In this document: positions 23,551 to 33,749 of the stretch, piece by piece
How positions within the stretch are numbered: position 1 is the first letter of the stretch
Layout: each line of letters opens with the position of its first letter
From: Diplodia intermedia
Taxonomy: Eukaryota; Ascomycota; Dothideomycetes; Botryosphaeriales; Botryosphaeriaceae
Length of the DNA stretch: 64,000 nt
Direction of reading: 5' to 3'
NCBI GenBank assembly: GCA_021495925.1
Contig: JAKEKT010000042.1
Coordinates: forward strand, 62,001 to 126,000
The notes under the pieces: model-generated
The model's input: the letters and a program-made list of their open reading frames with translations, nothing else
Told to the model about the DNA's origin: nothing
Database searches by the model: none
Position numbers and translations under genes: made by a program

Positions 23551-24718
23551 ATGGCGATCATACAGAATTGGCTCCCGCCCTCGCGGGAGAACTGGGAACT
23601 CATCCAGTCCGTGTGGCAGCTCTTTCCTCTGGTGCGTACCTACCGCAAAACCTCCAATCTCACCGCGCAGTCCCGTGGCATTCCGCAATAATGACTCGTG
23701 CCCTTCATTCTCTGCTCCATTCCACCTACGCATTCCCACCATGTTGTTTTCCCTCCCCTCCAACGCAATATTACGCGTCCTCGCAGGAGAGAGAAAAAAA
23801 AAAAAGGAAGAAGCACTCCCAGCTGACGTGATGATGATTCCCTCCCACAGTTCGCCGCGGTCCAATGGTTCGTCGACTGGTACCCGCAGGGCAAGACGTC
23901 GACGGACTCGCGCTGGAACCTGCCGGGCAAGTGGGCGTGGTTCACCATGGAGATACCCGGCGCCATCACGCTGCTGTACATCATGTACAGCCTGCCCAAG
24001 GAGCTGAACCTGGCCGAGCCGCTGCCCTGGGGCAACTGGACCATGGCGGGCATGTTTGTGCGTCCGTCCACTTCCCCCTCCCTGCCTCTCCCTCCCCCCA
24101 AAACTAGCATGGGTATGTAATGTATGGCTAATCGATCCCCAGACCATCCACTACGCCTACCGCGCCGTCCTCGCCCCGCTCGTCCTCAACCCCAGCATGT
24201 CGCCCATCCACGCCTTCGTCTGGGCGTGCGCCGGCGCGTGGCAGCTCTGCAACGCCGTCTCGCTCGGCGGCTGGCTCGCGGGCCACGGCCCGCGCACGCC
24301 GCTCGACTGGGCCGGCCGCCTGTACGTCGCCGAGGTCGGGCTGGTCGTGTGGGGCTGGGGCCTGCTGGCCAACGTGTACCACGACGACGACCTGCGCGAG
24401 ATACGGCGGGCCGCGGCGCGCCGGCAGGCGCGCGAGGCGGGGGAGGGAGGGAAGGCGGTGGGCGTGGACAAGGTGTACATGTTGCCCAAGAATGGCTTGT
24501 TTCGGTGGGTGCTGTACGCGCATTACTTGTGCGAGTGGGTCGAGTGGTGCGGGTTTTGGATGGTCGGCGGCTGGGGCTGCACGCCGGCGAGGAGCTTCGT
24601 GCTGAATGAGATTGCGACCATGTTGCCGCGGGCGGTGCAGGGGAAGAGGTGGTATATCGAGAAGTTTGGGGCGGACAAGGTGGGGAATAGGAAGGCGGCG
24701 ATTCCGGGAATACTATAG
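23551..24718 (+). CDS. steroid 5-alpha-reductase family membrane protein
   Basis: There are three exons, 23551-23631, 23851-24057 and 24143-24718, all joined in phase 0 (GTGCGT donors; CCCACAG and CCCCAG acceptors). The product is 287 residues. It is a multi-pass ER membrane protein of the 3-oxo-5-alpha-steroid 4-dehydrogenase C-terminal family. Diagnostic segments are TIHYAYRAVLAPL, LLANVYHDDDLREIRR, KNGLFRWVLYAHYLCEWVEWCGF and QGKRWYIEKF ending RKAAIPGIL. Together these match the NADPH-binding region of SRD5A1-type enzymes. Related fungal proteins act on steroid, polyprenol or very-long-chain enoyl substrates, and sequence alone does not decide which. The first exon is short (27 residues) and is supported by its Met, its donor and phase. 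The 219-base first intron is long for this window. Confidence 0.85.
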
Positions 24719-25064
24719 GTGACAGGCGGTGGGTTGTAATCGGCGGTAGACGTCAATGGCGTTTATGAAAAGCGTACGAGAATGAACGACCGAGGCAGTA
24801 TAGAACATTAATACAAATTCCAATATGTGCAAAGTCTATGGGCAAGAAAAAAGGGACATAATCTCATGTACTCGGTCGTCTGTACGCAAATGACATCAAT
24901 CCCCGTAGGAAATCATGCACTCCTCCGGCGAAGAACAAGGGTATCATCAACACCAACCAGCCTCGCTCTTCCCCCCTTCTCCATCTCAACCTAGCCCCTC
25001 AAACCTGGAAAAGCACCTCTTGACCATCCCCACTCCCAACACCATCCAACACCCTCCCCGCTCT
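24719..25064. other. convergent intergenic spacer
   Basis: This spacer holds the 3' flanks of the reductase-family gene and MIC12. A CCA-rich run precedes the MIC12 stop. There is no gene. Confidence 0.5.
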
Positions 25065-25584
25065 TTATTTATCTCCACCACCACCACCACCGCTGCTTTT
25101 CCTAACCCTCTCCCACGCCCCCCAAGCCGCCTCCTCGACCCCCCGCCCCACCTCGCGCCAGTCCGTCTCCTGCACGCGCCGCACCGCCCGCGCCACCTCG
25201 CGGTTCCACCGGTCCTTGGCGAGGTCCTCGACGCCGGCGGTGCGCTCGCGCATCGACGGCGGCGTGTAGAGGCGGTCCGGGTCGTAGATCTGCTTGAGCA
25301 GGTGCGCCGACTGCCGGAGCGAGAGCGATTGCTGCAGCCGGTTGCGCTGGTGGACGAGGGCCGAGAGGTAGAGCGCCGAGGAGGTGAGGGTGAGGCCGCC
25401 GATCTGTGGGGGAAGGAGAGGAGAGCGGTTAGCTGGGAGGGAAGTTGGTTGGCGGTGGGGGGAGGGGTGTGGTGTGGTGGGGAGACCGCCGGGAGAGGGG
25501 GGCTGGCTGGGTACGGGAGCTTGGAGGAGATGGAAGGGGGAGAAAGGGGATAGGGGAACGTACGAAGCCGGCTGTGAAGCCCAT
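25065..25584 (-). CDS. MIC12: MICOS complex subunit MIC12
   Basis: There are two exons, 25564-25584 (only MGFTAGF) and 25065-25403, split by a 160-base intron (GTACGT...CCCACAG). The product is 119 residues. In yeasts and filamentous fungi MIC12 (Aim5) links MIC10 and MIC60 subcomplexes at crista junctions of the inner mitochondrial membrane. The N-terminal helix (GFTAGFIGGLTLTSSALYLSALV) is the single membrane segment. The charged, helical tail carries the family-like stretches RLQQSLSLRQSAHLL, YTPPSMRERTAGVEDLAKDRWN and REVARAVRRVQETDWREV. The Gly-rich end is low complexity. The tiny first exon is easy to miss but gives the complete transmembrane helix. The gene is divergent from the mitoribosomal protein at 26189. 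Confidence 0.85.
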
Positions 25585-26188
25585 GATGAGCGGTCGTTAA
25601 GAGGGTTGTATTTCGTTTGGAGTTGAGCGGCGGAAGCTGGGAGCTCTTGTTCGCGTCGCAGGGATGAGGCGAGCTGTGCGGCGTTGGTTTGCGTGCTGGC
25701 CGGTTGCGTGTCTGCGCGGAGGAAGAAGCGAGCGATTCGTGTCGAGCTCCCGAGTGAGCCACCGTAAATAATGATGTCGTTCGCGGAGCAAGTAGTGCAG
25801 CGAGGGCGAGTGCGAGGAAGATGCTGCGGGATTGATTTGGGAGCTCCGAGCACGGCGGCGATAGAGAGATTATCAGCGGAGCGGGAAGCACGAGCTTCCA
25901 TCGTCGCCGTCTTGGCATGAATTTCTCCGGCCGAATGAACCACCACCTGCACCTCCGACGACGGTAGATCATCTGTATCCCGCCCTGCCATTGCGCTTCT
26001 TCCACCTCCGCCTGCCCAATTGCGCCCGGAAGCCGGGCTGCTGCTCGCCGTCCCGTCGAAGACACCCCACCGGTCCGGAGCGAATCCCTCGAAGCGCGTC
26101 TCGACACGAAAACCTCAATTGAACCACCTCCGCGGCGCGCCCGCGTTCTCGATACTCCCGCACACCCCCCGACTTTCACGCCGTCACA
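25585..26188. promoter_or_regulatory. divergent promoter region between MIC12 and bL17m
   Basis: About 600 bases separate the start codons of two mitochondrial genes. Open frames crossing it on the minus strand are not supported. The sequence just before 26189 is pyrimidine-rich. Confidence 0.45.
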
Positions 26189-26969
26189 ATGGCAGGCGGA
26201 GCCGCGAAGTACAGACACCTGTCTCGGAAGAGCTCGCACAGGCAAGCCCTGCTGCGCAACCTGGTGACCTCGTTATTCGAGCACGAGAGCATCTCGACGA
26301 CATGGCACAAGGCGAAGGAGGCGCAAAGACTGGCGGATAAGCTCATCACCCTGGGCAAGAAGAACACCGAGAACAGCCGGAGAAAAGCAACAGAGGTCTT
26401 CTACGTACGTTGAACCCGCGCGCCGCGCATGCATACATACATCTTGCCAGATCCGCATATACGGTGGAATCGGGCACACACATCACGGGCCACGGCGCCT
26501 GTCCCACATTGGCAGGCAAGACACCAACGAGCTGACGATTTCCCCCCCACAACAGCGCCCCGTCGAGCTCATCCCCAAGCTGTTCGGCCCCCTGCGCGAG
26601 CGCTACGCCGAGCGGCCCGGCGGCTACACGCGCGTGCTGCGCATCGAGCCGCTCAAGGAGGACCAGGCGCCGTCGGCCATCCTCGAGCTCGTCGACTCGC
26701 CCAAGGACATCCGCTTCGCCATGATGGCCAAGGTCGTCGCCCGCCAGCGCGCCGAGAACCTGCCCGAGACGCCCATCACCCGCGCCAACCTGAAGAAGGT
26801 GCTGCAGTTCCGCGGCTCCAAGGGCAAGGGCGAGATGGAGGAGATGATCTCCCGCTTCGACGGGCTGACGGCCGAGGGCAAGGAGGTCAAGAAGATCCAC
26901 CAGAAGTCCGTCTACCCGGACCCGTTGAATCCGAGCAAGGGCAAGAAGGGTTCGCTGTACAGGTTTTAA
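26189..26969 (+). CDS. MRPL8: mitochondrial large-subunit ribosomal protein bL17m
   Basis: There are two exons, 26189-26404 and 26556-26969, with a 151-base intron (GTACGT...CAACAG) in phase 0 after EVFY. The product is 209 residues. The N-terminal half is the bL17 core: YRHLSRKSSHRQALLRNLVTSLF, then the STTWHKAKEAQRLADKLITL helix and RPVELIPKLFGPLRERYAERPGGYTRVLRI. A fungal C-terminal extension with basic patches ends KGKKGSLYRF. It is expected in the mitochondrial 54S subunit near the exit tunnel. As in many bL17m proteins, the conserved domain starts almost at the initiator Met, leaving no long cleavable leader. Confidence 0.93.
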
Positions 26970-27177
26970 GTTTGAGGACCATGTTGCGGATTGGGTGGGA
27001 ATGGTGTGGAAGAGTGAAAAATTACGGAATTGTCTGGGTGGGAGCGCTTGTCAACGGAAAGAGAGGGGGGTATGTGTACATGTATTAACAACAGATCAAT
27101 TCCGACTCCCGGCGGTTTTGCCGCGCTTTCTGTTCATTTACAGCTTTGCGGCAGTGACCTTGGCTGCAGTGTCTCAT
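26970..27177. other. 3' flank of bL17m gene
   Basis: No gene is seen. It is followed directly by MITE copy C. Confidence 0.4.
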
Positions 27178-27391
27178 CACAGCAGGTAACAGAAGAATTG
27201 GGCCCTCTAAGCTCCACCGATGACGTTACCACCCCTCATACACAGGTAGTTGAATCCAAAATCCGGATGTAGATTCGAGTCCTAAATACGCACAAATGCG
27301 TCCGGATCTTGGATTCAACTACCTATAAATGTGGTGCAATATATTTGAGAGGAAGATGCGGGTAGACCCAATTGTTTCGTGCCCTGCTGTG
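27178..27391. mobile_element. MITE-like foldback element, copy C
   Basis: It starts CACAGCAGGTAACAGAAGAA and ends GTTTCGTGCCCTGCTGTG. The inner inverted repeat is CAGGTAGTTGAATCCAAAAT at about 27243 facing TTGGATTCAACTACCTAT at about 27311, with ATCCGGAT and GTCCGGATC bounding the centre. It is 214 bases and the best-preserved AT-type copy. I cannot find a clear target-site duplication. It is non-coding and lies between bL17m and SEC23. Confidence 0.82.
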
Positions 27392-27725
27392 ACGGTAGCA
27401 ACTGAACCATCCCGATAATCAAGTGATGCACTCATCAATACGAGCCGTCAGCGAACAGTATCAAAAAATTAAAGCACTCTTTTTCGCTAATGACACATGA
27501 GTAATGGTTACGTCCTCAACACACGCCTTTCCACACCATAATCCGATCCGTCTCTCAGGACTCCTCTAGCGTAGACAACACTGATCCGAGAAGCCTCCCA
27601 AGTGCACTATTTCATCTCCTCGGGGAATCTTGCATCTACCAACTGCATCATGACCTCTCGTTTCAGGTCGTAATCCCCTGTATTGGGCATCACGACCTTT
27701 CGACTCTACATCATCTTGAATTCAC
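27392..27725. other. 3' flank of SEC23
   Basis: It has no gene. The SEC23 polyadenylation region must lie here. Confidence 0.4.
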
Positions 27726-30299
27726 CTAACCAGTACCGGAAACAGCCAGCCTAGAACATCATGTTAGTCCATTCTCAAAGATGATCAGAGCAAGCGAAAC
27801 TTACTTCATCAAGTGGTCCATGAACGTCTGCAGCGAGACATCGTCCGTGAAGATGGTCTGCGCCGTCTGTGCAACGCCGCCGTACGAACCAGTGGTATGG
27901 GTTGTGCTGGGGTTGAGCTTGGAAAGTAGGAAACGAGCTTGCGAACCGCCAGCATCGCAGACGATGAAACGAGGCAGCGGGAAACGGTCTTGAATAAGCT
28001 CCTTGGCGTCCTCCTTGGGTGCCTCCAGCAGGACACGGAAGTTCTCATAGCCCTCCTGGTCCTGGTAACCGGCCTTTCTCCACTCAGCCATGGTCTCTCC
28101 GTGGAAGATGAGAATGTGGAAGAAGGTGTCGAGGAGCAGGATCGTCTCGGGCTGAATAGATGCGGAATCGAGGAGGACCGGCTGGCCGCCCTCGTGATCG
28201 AAACCGTACGAGTCGAGCGTAGGCTGAATCATAATGAGCGAGTTGCTGACATCCTCGTGGTTCAGGACGTGACGGTAGAAAGCGGTTTCATCAGGAGAGT
28301 TGTTGAAGACCTGCAGGAACTGACTGCGGCGAAGGTGGAACATGAACTGGGGGTATAAGGTGAAGTTCTTCTCAAGTCTGAAGGAAGAGGGGTCGTCCTT
28401 CCGGTATTCAGCAAAGCGGGAGCAGAGCCTGATGAGCATGCGGTCAACCCAGCGAAGGACATCCGGGCCGTCATCGACCTCAGCCTTGAAGACGGCTATC
28501 CTGGACATAAGAACAGCAGCAGCTTCCTGGTCGAAAGACTGGGCAATCGCGGGGTCACCAGAAGGCCCGCTCAAATTGCGGGCAACCGTGGTAACTCTGA
28601 GGTGGTACTGACCAGACGAGTGCTGGTAGTAAGTCAAGAATTGCATCATGCCCTTCTGCGGACCTTGCTGCATCTGACTAGGGCCGCCCTGGCTAGCAAT
28701 CTCGAAGTAAATACCGTAACTCGAGCCAGGATCGATACCACACATCTTCCACGAGCACGTGTTGCCGATACCACACTCGGTCTCGCCCACGGAAGCAGAC
28801 TTCTTGTTCAAGGACACCGCGTGACCAATCAGGCCGGTGACCTTGAGTTCCTTGGTGGTGAGTACCTCAAGGGAGGCATTGAAGCCCATCAGGAGGTTGT
28901 CGTCGCCGTCCTTGTCGAAAACGCGCGCGAACGACTGCTTGAACATCGAGGCAGTAAAGCTATCGGTCAAAATCATGTGGCCACCAGTGGAGTTCGCCAG
29001 GCCCTTCATCTCAAGTAGACCAACTTGATCCAGACAGCCAGCGAAGATATCGATAATGTGGCCATTGTGGGCAGTCCTCTTGGCAAGCGCATCGTAGAAC
29101 TGTAGAAAATTAGCTGGCGGCACTTTGCGAGAAATTCAGTACCATGTCTTACCTTCAGCGCCTTCTTGTAGTACTTGATGTTGTCACGGTCAATGTCGTG
29201 GTGGGAACGGATAGGCTCCCTCAGCTCAGGACCAACAACCATTCCGGGACCCTCAGTGCAAGCGCCGCCGGTGAAGAGCATGATTCTACCGCCGGAGTTC
29301 TGGAAAGAAGTCTCCAGAAGGCCAGTGGCAACACTCAGAGCAACACCAGTGCAGCGCAGCGCACGCTTGTCGTTCGCAACAGGCCAAGGATCCTTCTGAA
29401 GCTGCTCAAGGGCGTTCGTCAACTGGAACTCGCACTGCTGGACCGGGAGCAGGAAGCGAGCAGCGGGACCCATTGGCGGAGGAGCGCGGCCGGGCTGGGG
29501 CTGCATTCCCGGCCTCAGACCAGCAGCCATCAGGCCAAGCATCTCCTGGACCTGCTTTGCGGTATAGTCCTTGCTACCGCGGAAGACGTACGACTTGGCG
29601 CACTCAGTGTAGCCAAGCTCATGGACCTGAGTGGTGGTACCGTAGGTGATCAAACCAACAAGAGCCCACGGCGGAAGCAAGCTCAAGCTCATGATGATCG
29701 AATCCTTCAATGCCTTCAGGCTGTCCTCCTCCTGGCAAGTATCGACGACGAAAACGAAGATGGGCGGCGACGGCGCAGGGCGGGCGAGGCGGTATTCGAT
29801 GGTAGTGTTCTGGGGGTGGAGCTCGGGCGGGATCGCCTGGTCGGAGATGTCCTTGTAGTGAGGAGGGAGACCATTGCGCTGGAGACAGAAGGGGCATATC
29901 CATATCCTGGCGCGCATGTCGACCTGGCTGTGGCGGCGTCAGCGGACGGGCCCCCAGATGCGGCCAGTTAATACGCACCAGAAAGGGTTGAGGACAGCAC
30001 GGCACGGAGCCTTGCAGGAAACGGGCTCATATTGGAGCAGCGGGGTGTCGGGCTTCTCTTTCAGTGGGGTGTAGAGAGCTCCGATAGGCACTGTCGAAGG
30101 TCAGCAATGGGGTCGGGCAGCGAGAGCCGCCGACTTACCAACGAGCCGCGAAGCTTCCTGCAACAAAGTCAGTAAAGCGCGGGGCTGATGATTGGAGGAA
30201 ACGCACCATGCGCGAGCTGGGGAAGGTGTTCCAGCTGAGCCTAACGCCGTCCTGGTCCTCGATGTCGCTCCATTGCTCCTTTAGCGCCTCGTAGTCCAT
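27726..30299 (-). CDS. SEC23: COPII coat GTPase-activating subunit Sec23
   Basis: There are six exons: 30207-30299, 30139-30157, 29979-30090, 29153-29927, 27805-29099 and 27726-27750. The product is 772 residues, the normal Sec23 length. Sec23 activates Sar1 GTP hydrolysis and forms the inner COPII coat with Sec24 at ER exit sites. The zinc-finger cysteines (SCKAPCRAV..., NPFC, WICPFC) are complete only when the third intron acceptor is the CACAG at 29928. The trunk follows with FVVDTCQEEDSL. The gelsolin-like region near the end holds FRLEKNFTLYPQFMFHLRRS and VCDAGGSQARFLLSKLNPS. A 19-base exon 2 (EASRLV) and a 25-base last exon (LAVSGTG, after a GTAAGT...TTCTAG intron) are both needed. Without the last one the protein would stop at HLMK, short of the family LAVS tail. 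Confidence 0.95.
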
Positions 30300-31126
30300 G
30301 GTGGCAGCTGGACAGGGTTGGCGGGGTGCGTCGTAGGCGGTCGCGTTGCGGGCGCTGAGAGTAGGTGTAGGTCGGGTTGACGGGTGCTCGAGCGCGCGGC
30401 GGCGGAGCTCTGGGAGAGTGGGCCGTCGCTTTTGAGGGTGCGACTGCAAGGGCAGGCGGGCGGGTGGACAGATGTGCAATGGGTGGAAGCGGCCACATTG
30501 AGGTTGTAGGCGGTGATCCCGAAGCGGCCTAGCCGGCCAATCGGCGCGGTGGGTCGCCGTGGCTCCGCGACCGGGGGAGGCTACAAAACCGCCGTCGAAA
30601 ATCCTTTTTCCTCTCCTCATCAACTACGCCGGCAACAAATCACATTACTATCGACAGCTTCCCCCTTCAGTGGGGATGCTGTTTTCGCGCCGCGCGGAGA
30701 CCGATACCCATGGCTGGGCGCCTGACTTCGATGAGTCGTTTCGACTTGTAGGAGATGTTAGGAATCAGCAGAGGTTACATGTCGTGAAATCACCGCTCCA
30801 ATTGCACACCTGGCTTCAATCGTGGTGCGCTAACGCAGCGCGAATACTCGGACCGGGGTTGTGGAGATGGCAGCGCTGGACATAATTCCATTTGTGAATA
30901 CTGCTGCAACGGTCCGGCGCACTATCGCTGTATCCACGGTTGTCAGTTGCCAATGATTGGTTAAGCGTTCCACGCCCATGGATGGGTGATGCTGTTTGAG
31001 GCTCTCTTGCATGCTCGTAGCATCTGGGCTTCCATATCCATGTCCATATCCATGTTTCGTCCACGACATTACCTTGGGCCCCGATTGAGCTGGCCTGCGC
31101 GTGGCTTAGGCAATTGTAAAATGGCA
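30300..31126. other. SEC23 promoter and upstream region
   Basis: It includes the upstream region of SEC23. No gene is seen. Short frames on both strands lack features. Confidence 0.45.
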
Positions 31127-31351
31127 ATGTGGGTTGTGAAATAATCGAGTCCACCTAGACCATGAACCGTGCCTACGGGGGTAGTGAAATCATATATCTG
31201 TATACATATGTACAGTCCCTAAGGTTCCATTTTCGTCCGGATATTTGCTCCAACTGTCCACGTAGGAGGGCCAAGAAAACCTACATCTACGTCCGGACAT
31301 CTGCTTCTACTGTCTATACAGGTGAACTCAAATTTTCTGCAATTCACTGTG
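31127..31351. mobile_element. MITE-like foldback element, copy D (rearranged)
   Basis: The left end shows GTGGGTTGTGAAATAATCGA and the right end CAAATTTTCTGCAATTCACT then GTGATGG, which matches the mirrored end of copy F. Inside are two right-type half-cores in tandem: GTCCGGATATTTGCTCCAAC at about 31234 and GTCCGGACATCTGCTTCTAC at about 31292. The left half-core is decayed. It is 225 bases long. Confidence 0.65.
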
Positions 31352-32739
31352 ATGGCGTGGTTATCTCATCAAGCACCTCCAGCGCCTTCAGAATGCACAT
31401 GCGTCGCTGTGTGGTCTACGCGAATGATCTGGTTCCGTTTTGGGCATATGTGGGGATCGCCGCAACCATCGCAGGAGCGTTCAAGTGTTCCAAAGTAGCG
31501 CTTGTGATTACACTTCAAACTGATGACTTGGCGCTTTCGTCTTGATGTGGTTGCTGTGGACGGCCTCAAGCTGAATCAATGATCCGGGGCGCGGTGGGCG
31601 TCATCCCAGAGCAAACCTTCTCCACGACCAGTAAGGGAAGATATTTTCGCGTTCATTCTTGCATTGATATAGCATCGTTCCTACTATAGTAGAGTGATAT
31701 TCGTTCCGGCGTTGCATTTGAATATCCAACGTCGTCTTAAAGTGTTGTGCACCGTCGCGGGTAACCAAAAACAGTCGAGCCCCACCCGCACCTACCTCAC
31801 AGAGCTATTGCACCATACTCGATGAATTCGATTCCAGACTGATTGCACGCGCTTCGAACTCGCCTTCATGTCAGGATATTGAATCGAACTTCCCATGTAG
31901 GGAGAGGCTCAGATCTTTCGTCAAGCACGGCCGGTCCCTGCAGTCGCGCAGCTAGCTCTGGGCCTGAAAACTTCCTGATTTGGTTAAACACCGAGCGTAA
32001 TTTGGGGAACCTGCATACTCTGCACGGGCCCGAACTGTTTGTGATGTTCGTTCCAGGTATTAAGCACTGCTTGTGTGCTCCCGCACTCCGAATCTTCTCC
32101 ACCAAACAATCTCCTCGCCAACGGATGGAAGCCATATAGCACCTTCAAGATAGTTCAGTATCTCTTCGAAGCCTCGAGCATGCTGCTGTTGTTTCTTCGT
32201 CCGACTTGGGCGTGGTGTTGGTGCGGCTCTGCCAAGCTTGTCCACGCTCCTCACTGCAGCTGTTCTCCGTACACCACCATCCTACGTGTTCAGCCCAAAG
32301 TTTTGATGCGCGCCGGTCGCACCCTCGCCCGGCTCTTTTTCCTGGTTCGCGTTTCATGCGTTTCAGAGTTCCTATTGTAAGTTCTTCGTTCACATGCCGC
32401 GCCACAGAAACTGACTGCTCACAGTACCCGTCCACGGCCTCACCTTCGTCCAAAAGACCACTTGCGGTTTAGCCTACCCCTGCCAGCCAACCCAAACGTT
32501 TCAGAACATACCGATTCCTATTGTTTCAATGAGGATGTCATTGAGCAGGCAGGAGCCTTCCGCTCCTATTGTCCAGATGACCTACGCCTTCTCTTCGATC
32601 CTCGCCTTGGACCTCTTCCTTTCTTTCCTCTTCAGCCCCACCGTCTTCGAACTTCTCTTGACCCTCTGCGATCGTCAGCGACTTTTGACAAGCTCCACCG
32701 ACCTTTTCGTTTCACAGCCTCCCCGCACCTCCAAGCTTC
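31352..32739. other. intergenic region without gene
   Basis: I see no supportable gene. Open frames are short and conflict between strands. Confidence 0.45.
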
Positions 32740-33640
32740 GTGAGCACTTCATCCGGTACCGTCGTCTGGTTACGATTGGACCATCCCACCCTCGGCTTCA
32801 AGCTCCATCTTCAGCTCTCAGCACCCATCTGATACCTTCGTCTGGTACGATCGTATTGTCGACGTGACGATCATCTTCAACCTCCCTCAGCAGAGCAGCT
32901 CGCAACCTCATCCACTCACCTAGCACTTCGTCTGGTACGACTGTGCCCTTTTCCTTCAGCCGCCAGCTCTCCGTCAGCAGCTCACACCCGGTACCTCCGT
33001 CTGGTTACGTTGGACCATCCCACCTTCAGCCTCAAGCTCCATCCACGGTTCCTAGCTCCCATCTGATACCGTCGTCTGGTCACGATCGTATCGTCGAAGT
33101 TCGTCGTCACCCTCCATCGGCAGCGCAGCTCGCACCCTCAACCACCCACCCGGCACTTCGTCTGGTACGACTGTGCCCTTTCCTTCAGCCGCCAGCTCCA
33201 TCAGTAGCTCGCATCCGGTACCATCGTCTGGTAACGATCGTATCGTTGAAATTCATCGTCACCCTCCATCTGCAGAGCAGCTCGCACCCTCACCCACCCA
33301 CCCGCACTTCGTCTGGTACGAGTGTGCCCTTTCCTTCAGCCGCCAACTCCATCAGCAGCTCTCATCCGGTACCATCGTCTGGTAACGATTGGACCATTCC
33401 ACCTTCAGCTCGCATTCTCAGACTCCACCAGAGGCTCTCGTCACGAAGTTCCATCAGCAGCTCCATCAGCAGCTCGCATCCGGTACCATCGTCTGGTAAC
33501 GATTGGACCATTCCACCTTGAGCTCGCATTCTCAGACTCCACCAGAGGCTCTCGTCACCAAGCTCCATCAGCAGCTCCCTCCTCCAGCCACAGGCCCGAT
33601 ACCTTCGTCCGGTACGATCGTATCACCCATCACCTGCCTC
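32740..33640. repeat. complex minisatellite built on a TCGTCTGGTACGA-type core
   Basis: About eleven copies of the core TCGTCTGGT(A/T)ACGA lie 60-115 bases apart. They fall into three flavours by what follows: ATTGGACCAT, ATCGTATCGT and CTGTGCCCTTT. The intervening spacers share CAGCAGCTCGCA and CACCTTCAGC. Two neighbouring units of about 114 bases (33353-33466 and 33467-33580) are almost identical. The frame stays open in several phases because stop codons are absent from the unit. I regard it as non-coding repeat upstream of the gene at 33750, possibly in its 5' leader. Confidence 0.75.
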
Positions 33641-33749
33641 AGGACCAAGCTCCATCGAAGCCTCACGCCCTCCGAGCTCCCATCAGCAGCTCGAATCCCC
33701 CAAGCTCTCCCCTCAGTCACATCCCGTCCAACACTTCCCAACCGCCATC

